DNA of 64,000 bases from Tropicimonas sp. IMCC34011 (GTDB lineage Bacteria; Pseudomonadota; Alphaproteobacteria; Rhodobacterales; Rhodobacteraceae), in contig NZ_QMEJ01000001.1 in the NCBI RefSeq assembly GCF_003390865.1, positions 682,001 to 746,000 on the forward strand. The letters are read 5' to 3'. A program made the position numbers and the translations under genes. Numbering within the stretch: the first letter of the stretch is position 1; each line of letters starts with the position of its first letter. Under the pieces are notes generated by a model. The model was not told the DNA's origin, did not search any database, and saw nothing but the letters and a program-made list of their open reading frames with translations. Shown in pieces: positions 6,354-16,093 of this stretch.

Positions 6354-7747
6354 GGCCCGTGATGGACGCCCTCGGCGCCCACGCGTTCGAAGCCGTGCCG
6401 CCCGAAGAAATCCCTCAATCCCTGGATAAGATCGGCCGTTCCGCGTCCCTGCCGCATGCTGTCGAAGTAGGACAGCGCGGAGGCGAAGCCGGTCGCAGGA
6501 AGGCCGGCCGTCACGCTTTGCGTCACCACCTGCCTGAGCGCAGGCGCGCCGTTCACCAGCGGCTCGCGGAACGCCGGAGCCAGATGCAGTGCGCCCTCCG
6601 GCAGACCGTCCCGGATCGCCGCCGCAATATCGTCGAGAAGCGAAGAGCGGATGATGCAGCCGGCGCGCCAGATCTCGGCCACGCGCGCGAGGTCGATATC
6701 CCATCCGAACTCGTCGGAGGCGGCCTTCAGAAGCAGGAACCCCTGACCGTAGGCGAGGATACGCGCGGCGAGGAGCGCCCGGCCGAGATCGTCTTCGGAG
6801 AGCGCCGGCGCTGGACCGTCCGCCTCGCCGAAAGCTTTCGCGCCCTCGGCCCGGAGCCCGCTCATCGCAGACCACGAACGCGCCGCCACCGCCGCCTCGA
6901 TGGTGGAGGCGGACTGCCCCAGCTTGAGCGCCTCGATCAGGGTCCAGCGACCGGTCCCCTTCTGGCCCGCCTCGTCCACGATCAGGTCGACCGCAGGCTT
7001 GCCCGTCTCGGGGTCGGTGGCCGACAGGACCTTCTCCGTTATTTCGCAGAGATAGGACTGCAGACGGCCCTCGTTCCAGCGGCCGAACACCTTTGCGATC
7101 TCAGCCGGGGACTTGCCCTGGCCCTTGCGCATCAGCCCGGAAGCCTCAGCGATCAGTTCCATGTCGGCGTATTCGATGCCGTTATGCACCGTCTTCACGA
7201 AATGCCCGGCTCCGTCCGGCCCGAGGCGCGCGGCGCAGGGGTCGCCTTCGTAGGTCGCGGCGATGGCCTCCACGATATCGCGGATCGGCTCGTAAGCGGA
7301 GGCATCGCCCCCCACCATGATGGACGGGCCGTGCCGGGCGCCATCCTCGCCGCCCGAGACGCCCATCCCGATGAAGTGGATGCCCTTCTCGCGCAGTCGT
7401 TTCTCGGTGGCGCGGGTATCGTTGAAATCGGCGTTGCCGGCATCGATCAGCGTGTCACCCTTGTCGAGGAGCGGCACCAGCTTCTCGATGGTCTCGAAGA
7501 CAGGCGCCCCGGCCTTGACCATGATGATGATCGCCCGCGGCGGAGCGATGGCCGCCACCAGTTCCTCCAGCGTCTCGGAGGGAACGAGGGCATCGCGAAG
7601 CGGCCCGGCCTCCTCCATCACCTCGGTAATATGGGCCGTGTTCCGGTTCCAGACCGCCACGGGAAATCCCTTCTCGGCGATGTTGAGAGCCAGCGCGCTG
7701 CCCATAGTGCCGAGCCCTGCCAGTCCGATCCGTGCCGTGGTGGCCAT
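6341..7747 (-). CDS. gnd: 6-phosphogluconate dehydrogenase, decarboxylating
   Basis: The 468-residue enzyme oxidises 6-phosphogluconate to ribulose 5-phosphate and CO2 with NADP+ in the oxidative pentose phosphate pathway. The N-terminal Rossmann motif GLAGLGTMGSALALNIAEKG, the substrate loop GMGVSGGEDGARHGPSIMVGG and the catalytic region FVKTVHNGIEYADMELIAEA are all present, as is the C-terminal helical domain. I start at ATG 7747 (MATTARIG) because GGGAGA stands at the right distance; an upstream ATG at 7777 would add ten residues without homology. It precedes and overlaps the M23 peptidase gene. Confidence 0.95.
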   Translation of the reverse strand: MATTARIGLAGLGTMGSALALNIAEKGFPVAVWNRNTAHITEVMEEAGPLRDALVPSETLEELVAAIAPPRAIIIMVKAGAPVFETIEKLVPLLDKGDTLIDAGNADFNDTRATEKRLREKGIHFIGMGVSGGEDGARHGPSIMVGGDASAYEPIRDIVEAIAATYEGDPCAARLGPDGAGHFVKTVHNGIEYADMELIAEASGLMRKGQGKSPAEIAKVFGRWNEGRLQSYLCEITEKVLSATDPETGKPAVDLIVDEAGQKGTGRWTLIEALKLGQSASTIEAAVAARSWSAMSGLRAEGAKAFGEADGPAPALSEDDLGRALLAARILAYGQGFLLLKAASDEFGWDIDLARVAEIWRAGCIIRSSLLDDIAAAIRDGLPEGALHLAPAFREPLVNGAPALRQVVTQSVTAGLPATGFASALSYFDSMRQGRGTADLIQGLRDFFGRHGFERVGAEGVHHGPWWD

Positions 7748-7809
7748 GTGTCGTCTCCCGATAGTCCAGTTTCGCATCAGAACCTATCGCCCGCAGGCCT
7801 TGAAGCAAA

Positions 7810-7834
7810 CGGGCGCGCCCATTGGACGCGCCCG
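7810..7834 (-). terminator. Hairpin terminator downstream of argF
   Basis: CGGGCGCG and CGCGCCCG form a perfect 8-bp stem (7810-7817 with 7827-7834) with a 9-base loop. Read on the minus strand, the stem is followed by TTTGCTT, so it can terminate the argD-argF transcript, whose last gene stops at 7924. It also separates that operon from gnd. Confidence 0.55.
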
Positions 7835-7923
7835 CTACCGGCTGCCTTTCGAGAAACAGACACTCACTCCGGCGGAGATCCCCGGCCTTTCCAGGCGGCA
7901 AATGGCCGCCCGCCCTCTTCGCG

Positions 7924-8849
<926 letters not shown>

Positions 8850-8853
<4 letters not shown>

Positions 8854-10037
8854 GCCGCGTTCTCCTCGATCCGTTTGGCTGCGGCGTCGATCCGCGCGAG
8901 CCCTTCGGCGATATCATCCTCGCCGATGTTCAGCGCCGGCAGGAGGCGCACCACGTTGTTTCCGGCCGGGATCACGATGACCCCGGCGTCGTAGCAGGCC
9001 GCGACGACCTCGGTGTTGGGCACGGTGCAAACGAGACCGATCATCAGCCCCGGCCCTCGCACCGCTTGGAAGACGCCGGGATGCGCCTCCACGAGCGCCT
9101 CCAGCCGCTTCGTCAACGCCTCGCCCTTCGCCGCAACGGCATCGAGAAAGGCGGGCTCCCCCACCTTCTCCAGAACCGCGAGGGCGACCGAGCAGGCGAG
9201 CGGGTTGCCACCATAGGTCGTCCCGTGCGTGCCGAGGGTCATCCCGGACGCGGCCTCGGCCGTCGCGAGAACCCCGCCGAGGGGAAAGCCGCCGCCGATG
9301 CCCTTGGCGACCATCATGATGTCCGGCGTGATACCGGCCAGTTCATGGGCGAAGAGCCGTCCGGTCCGGCCGACGCCGCTTTGAACCTCGTCGAGGATCA
9401 GAAGGACGCCGGTCTCGTCACAGAGCGTCCGGAGCCGCTTCAGGTCCTCCTCGGGCACCGGGCGGATACCGGCCTCGCCCTGGATCGGCTCGATCAGGAG
9501 CGCGGCGACGTCCGCCTTGCGGATCTCCGCCTCCACCGCCGCGAGGTCGCCGAATCCGAGCTTGCGGAACCCCTGCAGGATCGGGGCGAAGCCGCCCACC
9601 ATCTTCTCTCCGCCAGAGGCTGCGATCCCGGCGGAGGAGCGGCCGTGGAAGGCCCCCTCGAAGGTCAGGATCACGTTGCGTTCGGGCGTGCCCTTCTCGT
9701 GCCAGTACCTGCGCGCCATCTTCACCGCGAGCTCGCAGGATTCGGTGCCGCTGTTGGTCAGGAAGACCGTATCGGCGAAGGTCAGCTCGACCAGCCGGTC
9801 CGCCAGCTTCTGCTGGAGTGGGATGTCGTAGAGGTTGGAGACATGCCAGAGCTTGCCGGCCTGTTCGGTCAGCGCCGAGACGAGTTCGGGCGCCGCATGA
9901 CCGAGGACGTTCACCGCGATCCCGGCCCCCAGATCGACAAATCGGCGGCCATCCTCCGTCTCCAGCCAGGAGCCGTTGCCCCGGACAAACCGGAGGGGCG
10001 CGCGCGAGTAGGTCGGCAAAAGGGAGGGGATCATCAT
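8850..10037 (-). CDS. argD: Acetylornithine transaminase
   Basis: This class III aminotransferase of about 395 residues uses pyridoxal phosphate to convert N-acetylglutamate 5-semialdehyde to N-acetylornithine (and probably succinyl-diaminopimelate analogues). Visible landmarks are [18 protein letters not shown], the [14 protein letters not shown] segment with the cofactor aspartate, the lysine of [14 protein letters not shown] and the [17 protein letters not shown] region. ATG 10037 has GAGGA six bases upstream; ATG 10034 or TTG 10049 are alternatives. It leads the argD-argF operon and is preceded by a candidate attenuator. Confidence 0.95.
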
Positions 10038-10096
10038 CCTGGTCCTCAACTACATGTGATCTGGGAAGTGCCGCGAGGGCGAGGGGCTGTCAACAT

Positions 10097-10162
10097 GGGG
10101 CGCAAAAGAGAGGCGCCCCGGCCGGTGAACCGGCGGGTCCGTCAGGCGCCGCGTCGGCGGCG
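10097..10162 (-). promoter_or_regulatory. Candidate attenuator structures of the argD-argF operon
   Basis: Three alternative helices can form in the leader RNA. The arginine codons form CGCCGC/GCGGCG (10162-10147). The end of the leader frame, GGCGCC (10150-10145), can pair with GGCGCC (10117-10112). The latter segment is also part of a GGGGCGC/GCGCCCC stem (10119-10113 with 10103-10097). GCCGG/CCGGC (10134-10121) lies between them. This matches the 1:2, 2:3, 3:4 layout of an attenuator. The last stem has no T run after it, so a factor-dependent or translational mechanism would be needed. Confidence 0.4.
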
Positions 10163-10186
10163 GAGAAGGTGAGACGTCATGCCCAT
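10142..10186 (-). CDS. Candidate arginine-operon leader peptide
   Basis: On the strand of argD, about 105 bases before its start, a 14-codon frame reads MGMTSHLLRRRRGA and contains four consecutive arginine codons (CGC CGC CGA CGC, 10162-10151). GAGGG and GGAG ahead of it could serve the ATG at 10186 or the in-frame ATG at 10180. A run of codons for the end product of the operon is the hallmark of ribosome-mediated attenuation. No conserved family is known to me, so this is a sequence-based proposal. Confidence 0.5.
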   Translation of the reverse strand: MGMTSHLLRRRRGA

Positions 10187-10246
10187 GCTCCACCCTCTAG
10201 CAGGGGCCGCGGGGGCGGACCAGAGGAAATGCCGCGGGGCCCGGGA

Positions 10247-10600
10247 TCAGACCGGGAGGGCCGCCAGCGCGACCCGCCGCCCCTCGGCAAGGCAGACATT
10301 GTAGGTGCGGCAGGCGGAGGGGGAGGACATGGCATCGACGCCGATCCCGGCCTCCTCGAGCGCGGCGCGGAACTCCGCGGGTAGATGTGCAGGATCAGCG
10401 CCCGTTCCGAGCAGAACCACGTCGACCTGCCCCGCCAGCGCCGCGATCTCCTCCGGCGCCTCCATGCCGCGCCAGGGATGCACGCCGTCCGGCGCGGCGA
10501 TCATCGGGCCGTGATGAACCTCACCGGCAACGCGGAAGAAGCCCGGCCCGTACCCGTCCACCGGACGCGCGGCCCCGAACTGCATGTCGGTCATCTGCAT
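10247..10600 (-). CDS. Mth938-like domain-containing protein (DUF498/NDUFAF3 family)
   Basis: The 117-residue protein starts MQMTDMQFGAARPVDGYGPGFFRV and contains the family core GVHPWRG, VVLLGTGADPAHLP and GIGVDAMSSPSACRTYNVCLAEGRRVALA. The family (DUF498) is related to the mitochondrial complex I assembly factor NDUFAF3, but the bacterial function is not settled. AAGGAGA precedes the start. In Rhodobacterales this gene normally follows secF; here a TauE permease gene lies between secF and it, all on the same strand. Confidence 0.88.
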   Translation of the reverse strand: MQMTDMQFGAARPVDGYGPGFFRVAGEVHHGPMIAAPDGVHPWRGMEAPEEIAALAGQVDVVLLGTGADPAHLPAEFRAALEEAGIGVDAMSSPSACRTYNVCLAEGRRVALAALPV

Positions 10601-10650
10601 GGATGGTCTCCTTCTCGCTCCGTCGCCCCCGATATAGGCGCGGCGGGCCT

Positions 10651-11403
10651 TCAGTCGAAGATGGGAAGCCCGATCAGCACCGAGCCTGCCACCACGGCAT
10701 AGGCAAAGGGGCGGTAACGCGGTCCCGATGCCGGGGTGAAGGCGGCCGTCCCCGCCCAACTTCCGAGCGTGTAGAGCGGCAGGAGCAGGAGCCCCAGCCA
10801 GAGCAGCTCCGCGCTCACAACGCCCCGCCACCACAGCCCCGGCAGAAGCGCCGCGTTCAGGATCGCGAGGAACGCGCCCGTCTCCGCGCGGATCTCCCGC
10901 GGGGGGCGGTCGCCGCTCAGGTGGAAAAGGATCAGGATGGGGGACATGAGCCCCGTCGCCCCGCCGAGCACCCCCGTCGTCACGCCGACGCCGAGACGCG
11001 CGGACCAGTGGGGGCGGGTCTGATAGCGCCAGCCGAAGGCGAGCGCCACCAGCGTTGCCGCGATGATCGTGCAGACCGCCCAGCGAAGCGGCACCGGGTC
11101 GACCGTGGTGAGGATGACGAGCCCGACCGGCAGGAGGGCGATGGCGCCGGCCAGCGTGGTCGCAAGGCCCCTCCGGTCCGCGATCCGAAGCGCGCCGGGC
11201 AGCACCGAGACGAGGGCTCCGAGCCCCGAGAGGACGAAGGTGACGACCGCCGCTTCCGGCCCCAGGACGAGGCCCGCCACCGGCATGTAAACGAGGGAGG
11301 CGCCGAAGCCCGCGAAGCCGTAGACGAAGCCGGCGACGAGTGCGGCCCCGGCGACGACCCCGGCCCCCGGAAGGGCCAGGGCCGCCAGGATCGCGTCAGG
11401 CAT
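10651..11403 (-). CDS. TauE/SafE family membrane permease
   Basis: The 250-residue protein is almost wholly hydrophobic, with about seven to eight predicted membrane helices. It shows the two TauE/SafE signature segments: FVYGFAGFGASLVYMP near residues 26-41 and TTGVLGGATGLMSPILILF near 137-155. Members export sulfite, sulfoacetate or related organosulfur anions, but the substrate here cannot be read. Its start overlaps the 3' end of secF by eight bases, so it belongs to the yajC-secD-secF transcription unit; a sulfur substrate therefore has no support from the neighbours. Confidence 0.9.
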   Translation of the reverse strand: MPDAILAALALPGAGVVAGAALVAGFVYGFAGFGASLVYMPVAGLVLGPEAAVVTFVLSGLGALVSVLPGALRIADRRGLATTLAGAIALLPVGLVILTTVDPVPLRWAVCTIIAATLVALAFGWRYQTRPHWSARLGVGVTTGVLGGATGLMSPILILFHLSGDRPPREIRAETGAFLAILNAALLPGLWWRGVVSAELLWLGLLLLPLYTLGSWAGTAAFTPASGPRYRPFAYAVVAGSVLIGLPIFD

Positions 11404-12373
11404 CGGTGCTGGTGAACTGCGTTCCGGCCGGGCTGTCCCCGCCCTTCTCCTTCGACCAGTCCCGCTTTACCCCGAGACGCAGCAGGATCGTGCCGGCGAC
11501 GAAGACGGAGGAATAGGTGCCGATGACGATGCCCCAGATCATCGCGAAGACGAAGCCGCGGATCACGTCGCCGCCGAGGATATAGAGGGCGATGAGCGCG
11601 ATCAGCGTCGTGAAGGACGTCATCGCCGTGCGGCTCAGGGTCTCGTTCAGCGACAGGTTCATCAGCTGCCGAAGCGGCATCGTCTTGAACTTCCGCAAGT
11701 TCTCGCGAACCCGGTCGAACACGACGACGGTATCGTTCAGCGAATAGCCGACGATGGTCAGGAGCGCCGCGATGATCGAAAGATCGAACGGAAGCTGCAG
11801 CAGGCAGAAGATGCCGATGGTGACGATCACGTCGTGGATCAGGGCCGCGACGGCGCCCACGCTGAACTGCCACTCGAAGCGCAGCCAGACGTAGACGAGG
11901 ACGGCGCCCATGACCGCCAGAACGGAGAGGACCGCGTCCCAGATCAACTCGCCGGACACTTCGGGCCCGACGCTCTCCACAGAGGTGAAGCGGATCTCCG
12001 GGTTCACCTCCTGAAGCGCGGCCTCGACGGTGGCGATCTTCTGCTCCGTGATGGCTTCCTCGCCCTCCTGCGCCTGGATGCGCACCTGGGCGACGTTCTC
12101 GTCCGGGCCGAAGGAGGGATCGAACACTTCGGTGATCGCCACGTCCCCGAGGCCGAGCTCGGCGAGGGCGGAGCGATACTCGCCCACATCCACCGCCGCG
12201 GGGCTCTCGGTGCGGATGGTGGTCCCGCCGAGGAAGTCGATGCCGAGGTTCAGACCCACGGTGAAGAACAGCACGATGGAGGCGATGACCGCCAGGACCG
12301 ACGCGCCGAAGGTGATCTTCCAGAACTTGAAGAAGTTCCAGTCGGTCTCTTGGGGAACAAGTCTCAAACGCAT
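11396..12373 (-). CDS. secF: Protein translocase subunit SecF
   Basis: SecF partners SecD in the inner membrane and uses the proton gradient to help complete protein export through SecYEG. The 325-residue product begins MRLRLVPQETDWNFFKFWK. It has the first transmembrane segment, then the conserved GLNLGIDFLGGTTI, a periplasmic domain, and five further helices including YSLNDTVVVFDRVRENLRK and LSRTAMTSFTTLIALIALY. One base separates it from secD. The TauE gene overlaps its end. Confidence 0.96.
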   Translation of the reverse strand: MRLRLVPQETDWNFFKFWKITFGASVLAVIASIVLFFTVGLNLGIDFLGGTTIRTESPAAVDVGEYRSALAELGLGDVAITEVFDPSFGPDENVAQVRIQAQEGEEAITEQKIATVEAALQEVNPEIRFTSVESVGPEVSGELIWDAVLSVLAVMGAVLVYVWLRFEWQFSVGAVAALIHDVIVTIGIFCLLQLPFDLSIIAALLTIVGYSLNDTVVVFDRVRENLRKFKTMPLRQLMNLSLNETLSRTAMTSFTTLIALIALYILGGDVIRGFVFAMIWGIVIGTYSSVFVAGTILLRLGVKRDWSKEKGGDSPAGTQFTSTDA

Positions 12374-12374
12374 G

Positions 12375-14036
12375 TCAGATCTCGATCGTCCTGGGGCGGC
12401 GGCGCTCGAACCACGTCACGACGATCAGGCGCGTGACCCAGATTGCCGTGAAGACGGAGGTCACGATGCCGAGGCCGAGGGTGACGGCGAAGCCGCGAAC
12501 CGGGCCGGAGCCGAGCGTGAAGAGGATGACGGCCGCGATGAAGGTGGTGAAGTTGGCGTCCACGATGGCGCTGATCGCCCGCTCGTAGCCCAGTTCGATG
12601 GCCCGTGCCGGACCCCGCGCCGTCTTCAGCTCCTCCTTGATGCGCTCGAAGACGAGCACGTTGGCATCCACCGCCATGCCGATCGTGAGAACGATCCCGG
12701 CGATGCCCGGCAGGGTCAGCGTGGCGCCGATAACGGACAGGAGCCCGAAGATCAGGCCAACGTTGATCAGCAGCGCGATGTTGGCGAAGAACCCGAAGAG
12801 GCCGTAGCTTGCCCACATGAAGGCCAGAACCGCGATCCCGCCCACGATGCAGGCGATGGTGCCGGCCTGGATGCTGTCGGCGCCGAGCTCGGGGCCGATG
12901 GAGCGTTCCTGAAGGAACGAGATCTCGGCCGGCAGCGCACCGGCGCGCAGAAGCACGGCGAGGTTGTTGCTTTCCTCGACCGAGAAGTTGCCGGTGATGA
13001 TGCCGGAGCCGCCGGCGATATGCGCCTGGATGACCGGGGCGGAAATCACCTCGTCATCCAGCACGATCGCGAAGGGGGAGCCGATGTTCTCCTGGGTGTA
13101 ATCCCCGAAGCGGCGGGCGCCCTGCGGATTGAACCGGAAGGAGACGGCCGGGCGGCCGTTCTGGTCGAAGGTCGGCTGGCTGTCGGTGAGTTGCTCGCCG
13201 GTGACGACGGGCGACTGCTCGAGGACATAGTAGACGCCCTCCTCGTCGGCCGCCGGCAGCAGCACGTTGAGCGGCCCGGGGGCCTCGTTGGGATTGGTCG
13301 TCCGCGTGACGACCGGGTTGAAGGTGAGCTGCGCCGTCGTGCCGATGAGGTCCTTGACCTCCTGCGCGGAGCCGACGCCCGGGACCTGGATGACCACGCG
13401 GTCGGCGCCCTGCCGCTGGATGGAGGGCTCGCGGGTGCCGGCCTCGTCCACGCGGCGGCGGATGATCTCGAGGCTCTGCTGCATGGTGCGGTCGTCGGTG
13501 GCGACCTGCTCCGCTTCGGAGAGCTGCACGGTGATCACGTTGCCACTGGCGCTCGCCTCGATGTCGTTCGAGCCGGCGCCGGTGAGGCTGACCACGGGGC
13601 GGGAGATGTTGCGCACGACCTCGAGCGCGGTGGCCATGCCGTCCGCATTCTCGATCTGCAGACGAAGCTGGCCCTCCGGGGCGTTCACCCTGCGGACCGC
13701 GCCGACGGTGTCGCGCTCGCTGCGCAGGGCATCGCGGATCTCGGGCCAGTAGGCGTCCATCCTGTCGCCGTAGACCTGATCCACGGCGACCTCGGCAAGA
13801 AGGTAGGCCCCGCCCCGAAGGTCGAGGCCGAGGTTGACGAGGTTGGCCGGAAGGTAGCTTGGCCAGACGGAGGCATCGGCCTCCGCCTCAGCCGTTGCGC
13901 CGGCGGACTCGATGGTCCGAAGCGCGTCGTTGTGGGTTTCGACCCGGTCGTAGAAGAGGTTCGGCAGGGCGGCGATGAGCCCCGCCAGAACCAGCCCGAT
14001 GATGACCAGCCGGCTAAAAAGCGGGATCTTCAGCAT
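12375..14036 (-). CDS. secD: Protein translocase subunit SecD
   Basis: The 553-residue inner-membrane protein is full length. An N-terminal helix (MLKIPLFSRLVIIGLVLAGL) is followed by the conserved GLDLRGGAYLLAEV near residue 63, the large periplasmic P1 domain, and the C-terminal membrane block. That block includes AGALPAEISFLQERSIGPELGADSI, GMAVDANVLVFERIKEEL and FTTFIAAVILFTLGSGPVRGFAVTL. SecD acts with SecF and YajC in Sec-dependent export. It lies 13 bases downstream of yajC. Confidence 0.96.
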   Translation of the reverse strand: MLKIPLFSRLVIIGLVLAGLIAALPNLFYDRVETHNDALRTIESAGATAEAEADASVWPSYLPANLVNLGLDLRGGAYLLAEVAVDQVYGDRMDAYWPEIRDALRSERDTVGAVRRVNAPEGQLRLQIENADGMATALEVVRNISRPVVSLTGAGSNDIEASASGNVITVQLSEAEQVATDDRTMQQSLEIIRRRVDEAGTREPSIQRQGADRVVIQVPGVGSAQEVKDLIGTTAQLTFNPVVTRTTNPNEAPGPLNVLLPAADEEGVYYVLEQSPVVTGEQLTDSQPTFDQNGRPAVSFRFNPQGARRFGDYTQENIGSPFAIVLDDEVISAPVIQAHIAGGSGIITGNFSVEESNNLAVLLRAGALPAEISFLQERSIGPELGADSIQAGTIACIVGGIAVLAFMWASYGLFGFFANIALLINVGLIFGLLSVIGATLTLPGIAGIVLTIGMAVDANVLVFERIKEELKTARGPARAIELGYERAISAIVDANFTTFIAAVILFTLGSGPVRGFAVTLGLGIVTSVFTAIWVTRLIVVTWFERRRPRTIEI

Positions 14037-14049
14037 GTGCCTCTCAGCC

Positions 14050-14382
14050 TCAGCTCTCGGCCTGGGCGGGCTCGGTCTTGGACATGACCTGCGCGATCGT
14101 CGCGCGCACCACGCGGACGCGGACGCCTTCGGACAGTTCGATCTCGAGCTCGTCGTCGCTCTTGACCTTGGAGACCTTGCCGATCAGCCCGCCTTGCGTG
14201 ACGACCATGTCACCGCGGCGCAGCGCTTCCACCATGGCGCGGTGCTGTTTCACCTTCTTCTGCTGGGGACGGATCAGCAGCAGCCACATGATGGCAAAGA
14301 TGAGGATGAGCGGCAGGAACTGCATCAGGGCTCCTGCCCCACCGGCGCCGGCAGCCTGTGCGTAGGCGGGCGTTGCGAACAT
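14050..14382 (-). CDS. yajC: Preprotein translocase subunit YajC
   Basis: The 110-residue protein carries one membrane helix (MQFLPLILIFAIMWLLLIRPQ at about residues 25-45), followed by the conserved QQKKVKQHRAMVEALRRGDMVVTQGGLIGKVSKV cytoplasmic domain. YajC associates with SecDF. It is the first gene of the yajC-secD-secF-TauE-Mth938 unit. The N-terminal part MFATPAYAQAAGAGGAGA resembles the start typical of alphaproteobacterial YajC. A strong hairpin stands about 27 bases ahead of the start codon. Confidence 0.95.
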   Translation of the reverse strand: MFATPAYAQAAGAGGAGALMQFLPLILIFAIMWLLLIRPQQKKVKQHRAMVEALRRGDMVVTQGGLIGKVSKVKSDDELEIELSEGVRVRVVRATIAQVMSKTEPAQAES

Positions 14383-14679
14383 CTGGACTTCCTTCTCGTG
14401 ACGGGTCGGCCGGGTCGCGACGACGACCCGGCGAATTGGCCGGCAACCTATGGCGGGGTGGCCTCTGGCGCAAGACGCTCAAGGCCCAAGCTGCCCGTGG
14501 CAGGGCCGCGAGGGGCGCGGCATAGAGGCGCGGGACGCGGCGGCGCCTCCATCGCTCCGCTCCCGTCTGTCGCGCCACGGTACCGAGCCGCCCCCGCGCC
14601 ATCTCGGCGGTTCCTCCCGGCGCCTCGATGAGCCATAAGGCGGACCAGACATCAGTCAGGACAGTAGCGAGCCCGCGAC
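14383..14679. promoter_or_regulatory. Divergent intergenic region yajC-serS with a 9-bp hairpin
   Basis: About 300 bases separate the divergent yajC and serS starts and hold no convincing gene. GCCGGGTCG (14409-14417) pairs perfectly with CGACCCGGC (14424-14432) and would fold in the yajC leader RNA. Promoters for both directions must lie here, but no clear -35/-10 pair stands out by eye. Confidence 0.4.
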
Positions 14680-15972
14680 ATGCACGATATCCGCCTTATC
14701 CGCGACGATCCCGCCGCCTTCGACGCCGGCCTTGCCCGGCGCGGCGTGGCGGCCGCGTCCGAGCGCCTCCTCGCCCTCGACGCCGCACGGCGCGATGCGA
14801 TCACCCGCTCCGAGGCGGCGATGGCGGAGCGCAACGCGGCCTCCAAGGAAGTCGGCAAGGCAAAGGCCTCCGGCGACGAGGCCGAATTCGAGCGCCTTCG
14901 CGCCCTCGTCGGGCAGAAGAAGGACGAGATCGCCCGCCTCGACGAGGAGGCCAAGTCGCGCGACGCCGAGTTGCGCGCGGAGCTGCTCGGCCTGCCGAAC
15001 CTGCCGCTGGCGGACGTGCCCGAAGGCGAAGACGAGGACGGCAATGTCGAGTTGCACCGCCGCGGCGCGCCGCCGAGCTTCGACTTCGCGCCGAAGGAGC
15101 ATTTCGATATCCCCGGCGTCCGCGCCGGCATGGATTTCGAGACCGCCGCCAAGCTGTCGGGCGCCCGCTTCGTCCTTCTGACCGGCGCCATCGCCCGCAT
15201 CCACCGCGCCCTCGCCCAGTTCATGCTCGAGACGCACATTTCCGAAAACGGGCTTCTGGAGGTGAACGGTCCGGTCATGGTCCGCGAGGAAGCCATGATC
15301 GGCACCGGCCAGCTTCCGAAGTTCGGCGAGGACAGCTACCTTCTGCGCGAGGGGCTCTGGCTGATCCCGACATCGGAGGTGACCCTGACGAACATCGTGC
15401 AGGGCGATATCCTCGACGAGGCCACCCTGCCCCGCCGCATGACCGCCCATTCGCTCTGCTTCCGCTCCGAAGCCGGCAGCGCCGGGAGGGACACCTCCGG
15501 GATGCTGCGCCAGCACCAGTTCGAGAAGGTGGAGATGGTTTCGGTCACGCATCCGGACAAAGGCGAGGAGGAGCTGGAGCGGATGCGCGGATGCGCCGAG
15601 GACATTCTCGACCGCCTCGGCCTCGCCTACCGCACGATGACCCTCTGCGCGGGGGACATGGGGTTCGGCGCCCGCAAGACCTATGACCTGGAAGTCTGGC
15701 TGCCGGGACAGGACACCTACCGGGAGATCTCATCCGTCAGCTTCTGCGGCGATTTTCAGGCGCGCCGGATGAATGCCCGCTACCGTCCCGAGGGCGGCGG
15801 CAAGCCCGATTTCGTCCATACGCTGAACGGCTCCGGCCTTGCCGTCGGGCGCACCCTCATCGCGGTGCTGGAGAACGGCCAGCGCGAGGACGGCTCCGTC
15901 GCCCTGCCGGAGGCCCTCGCCCCCTGGCTCGGCGGCCGGACCCATCTGTCCGCAGCCGGCGAGCTGGTCTGA
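14680..15972 (+). CDS. serS: Serine--tRNA ligase
   Basis: The 430-residue class II synthetase charges tRNA-Ser and tRNA-Sec. The N-terminal coiled-coil arm that grips the tRNA occupies about residues 30-105 ([19 protein letters not shown] and [18 protein letters not shown]). The catalytic core contains [10 protein letters not shown], the motif 2 region [22 protein letters not shown] and motif 3 [18 protein letters not shown] near the end. It is a single-gene unit here. In related genomes it usually stands in the tatABC-serS-surE cluster, pieces of which occur elsewhere in this window. Confidence 0.97.
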   Translation: MHDIRLIRDDPAAFDAGLARRGVAAASERLLALDAARRDAITRSEAAMAERNAASKEVGKAKASGDEAEFERLRALVGQKKDEIARLDEEAKSRDAELRAELLGLPNLPLADVPEGEDEDGNVELHRRGAPPSFDFAPKEHFDIPGVRAGMDFETAAKLSGARFVLLTGAIARIHRALAQFMLETHISENGLLEVNGPVMVREEAMIGTGQLPKFGEDSYLLREGLWLIPTSEVTLTNIVQGDILDEATLPRRMTAHSLCFRSEAGSAGRDTSGMLRQHQFEKVEMVSVTHPDKGEEELERMRGCAEDILDRLGLAYRTMTLCAGDMGFGARKTYDLEVWLPGQDTYREISSVSFCGDFQARRMNARYRPEGGGKPDFVHTLNGSGLAVGRTLIAVLENGQREDGSVALPEALAPWLGGRTHLSAAGELV

Positions 15973-15979
15973 GGGTGAA

Positions 15980-16043
15980 GGGGGGCGCTGCCCCCCGCCT
16001 CCGGCTCCCCCCGGGGTATTTCTCGAAAGATGAACGGCCCCGG
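15980..16043 (+). repeat. REP-like extragenic element (copy A)
   Basis: Between the convergent serS and der genes a GGGGGGC-GCT-GCCCCCC hairpin (15980-15996) is followed by a C-rich stretch, CCCGGGGTATTT and AAAGATGAACGG. GC hairpins followed by a TATTT...AAAGATGAA tail are a recurrent extragenic pattern in Rhodobacterales. Related sequences occur at 26292-26328 (minus orientation), 30833-30865 and 52391-52420. It may also serve as terminator for serS. Confidence 0.45.
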
Positions 16044-16093
16044 TCGTCAAACCCGGGCAACATGAGGGCGCGCGGCAGCGGACCTGCGGCCCG

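Noticed and set aside
10095-10172. Plus-strand 25-codon arginine-rich frame (MGRKREAPRPVNRR...)
   Set aside because: It is antisense to the arginine operon leader, has no ribosome binding site, and its composition follows from the GC-rich hairpins on the other strand.
12030-14087. 685-codon plus-strand open frame opposite secD/secF
   Set aside because: Antisense to clearly functional secD and secF; rich in Asp/Gly/Arg without domains.
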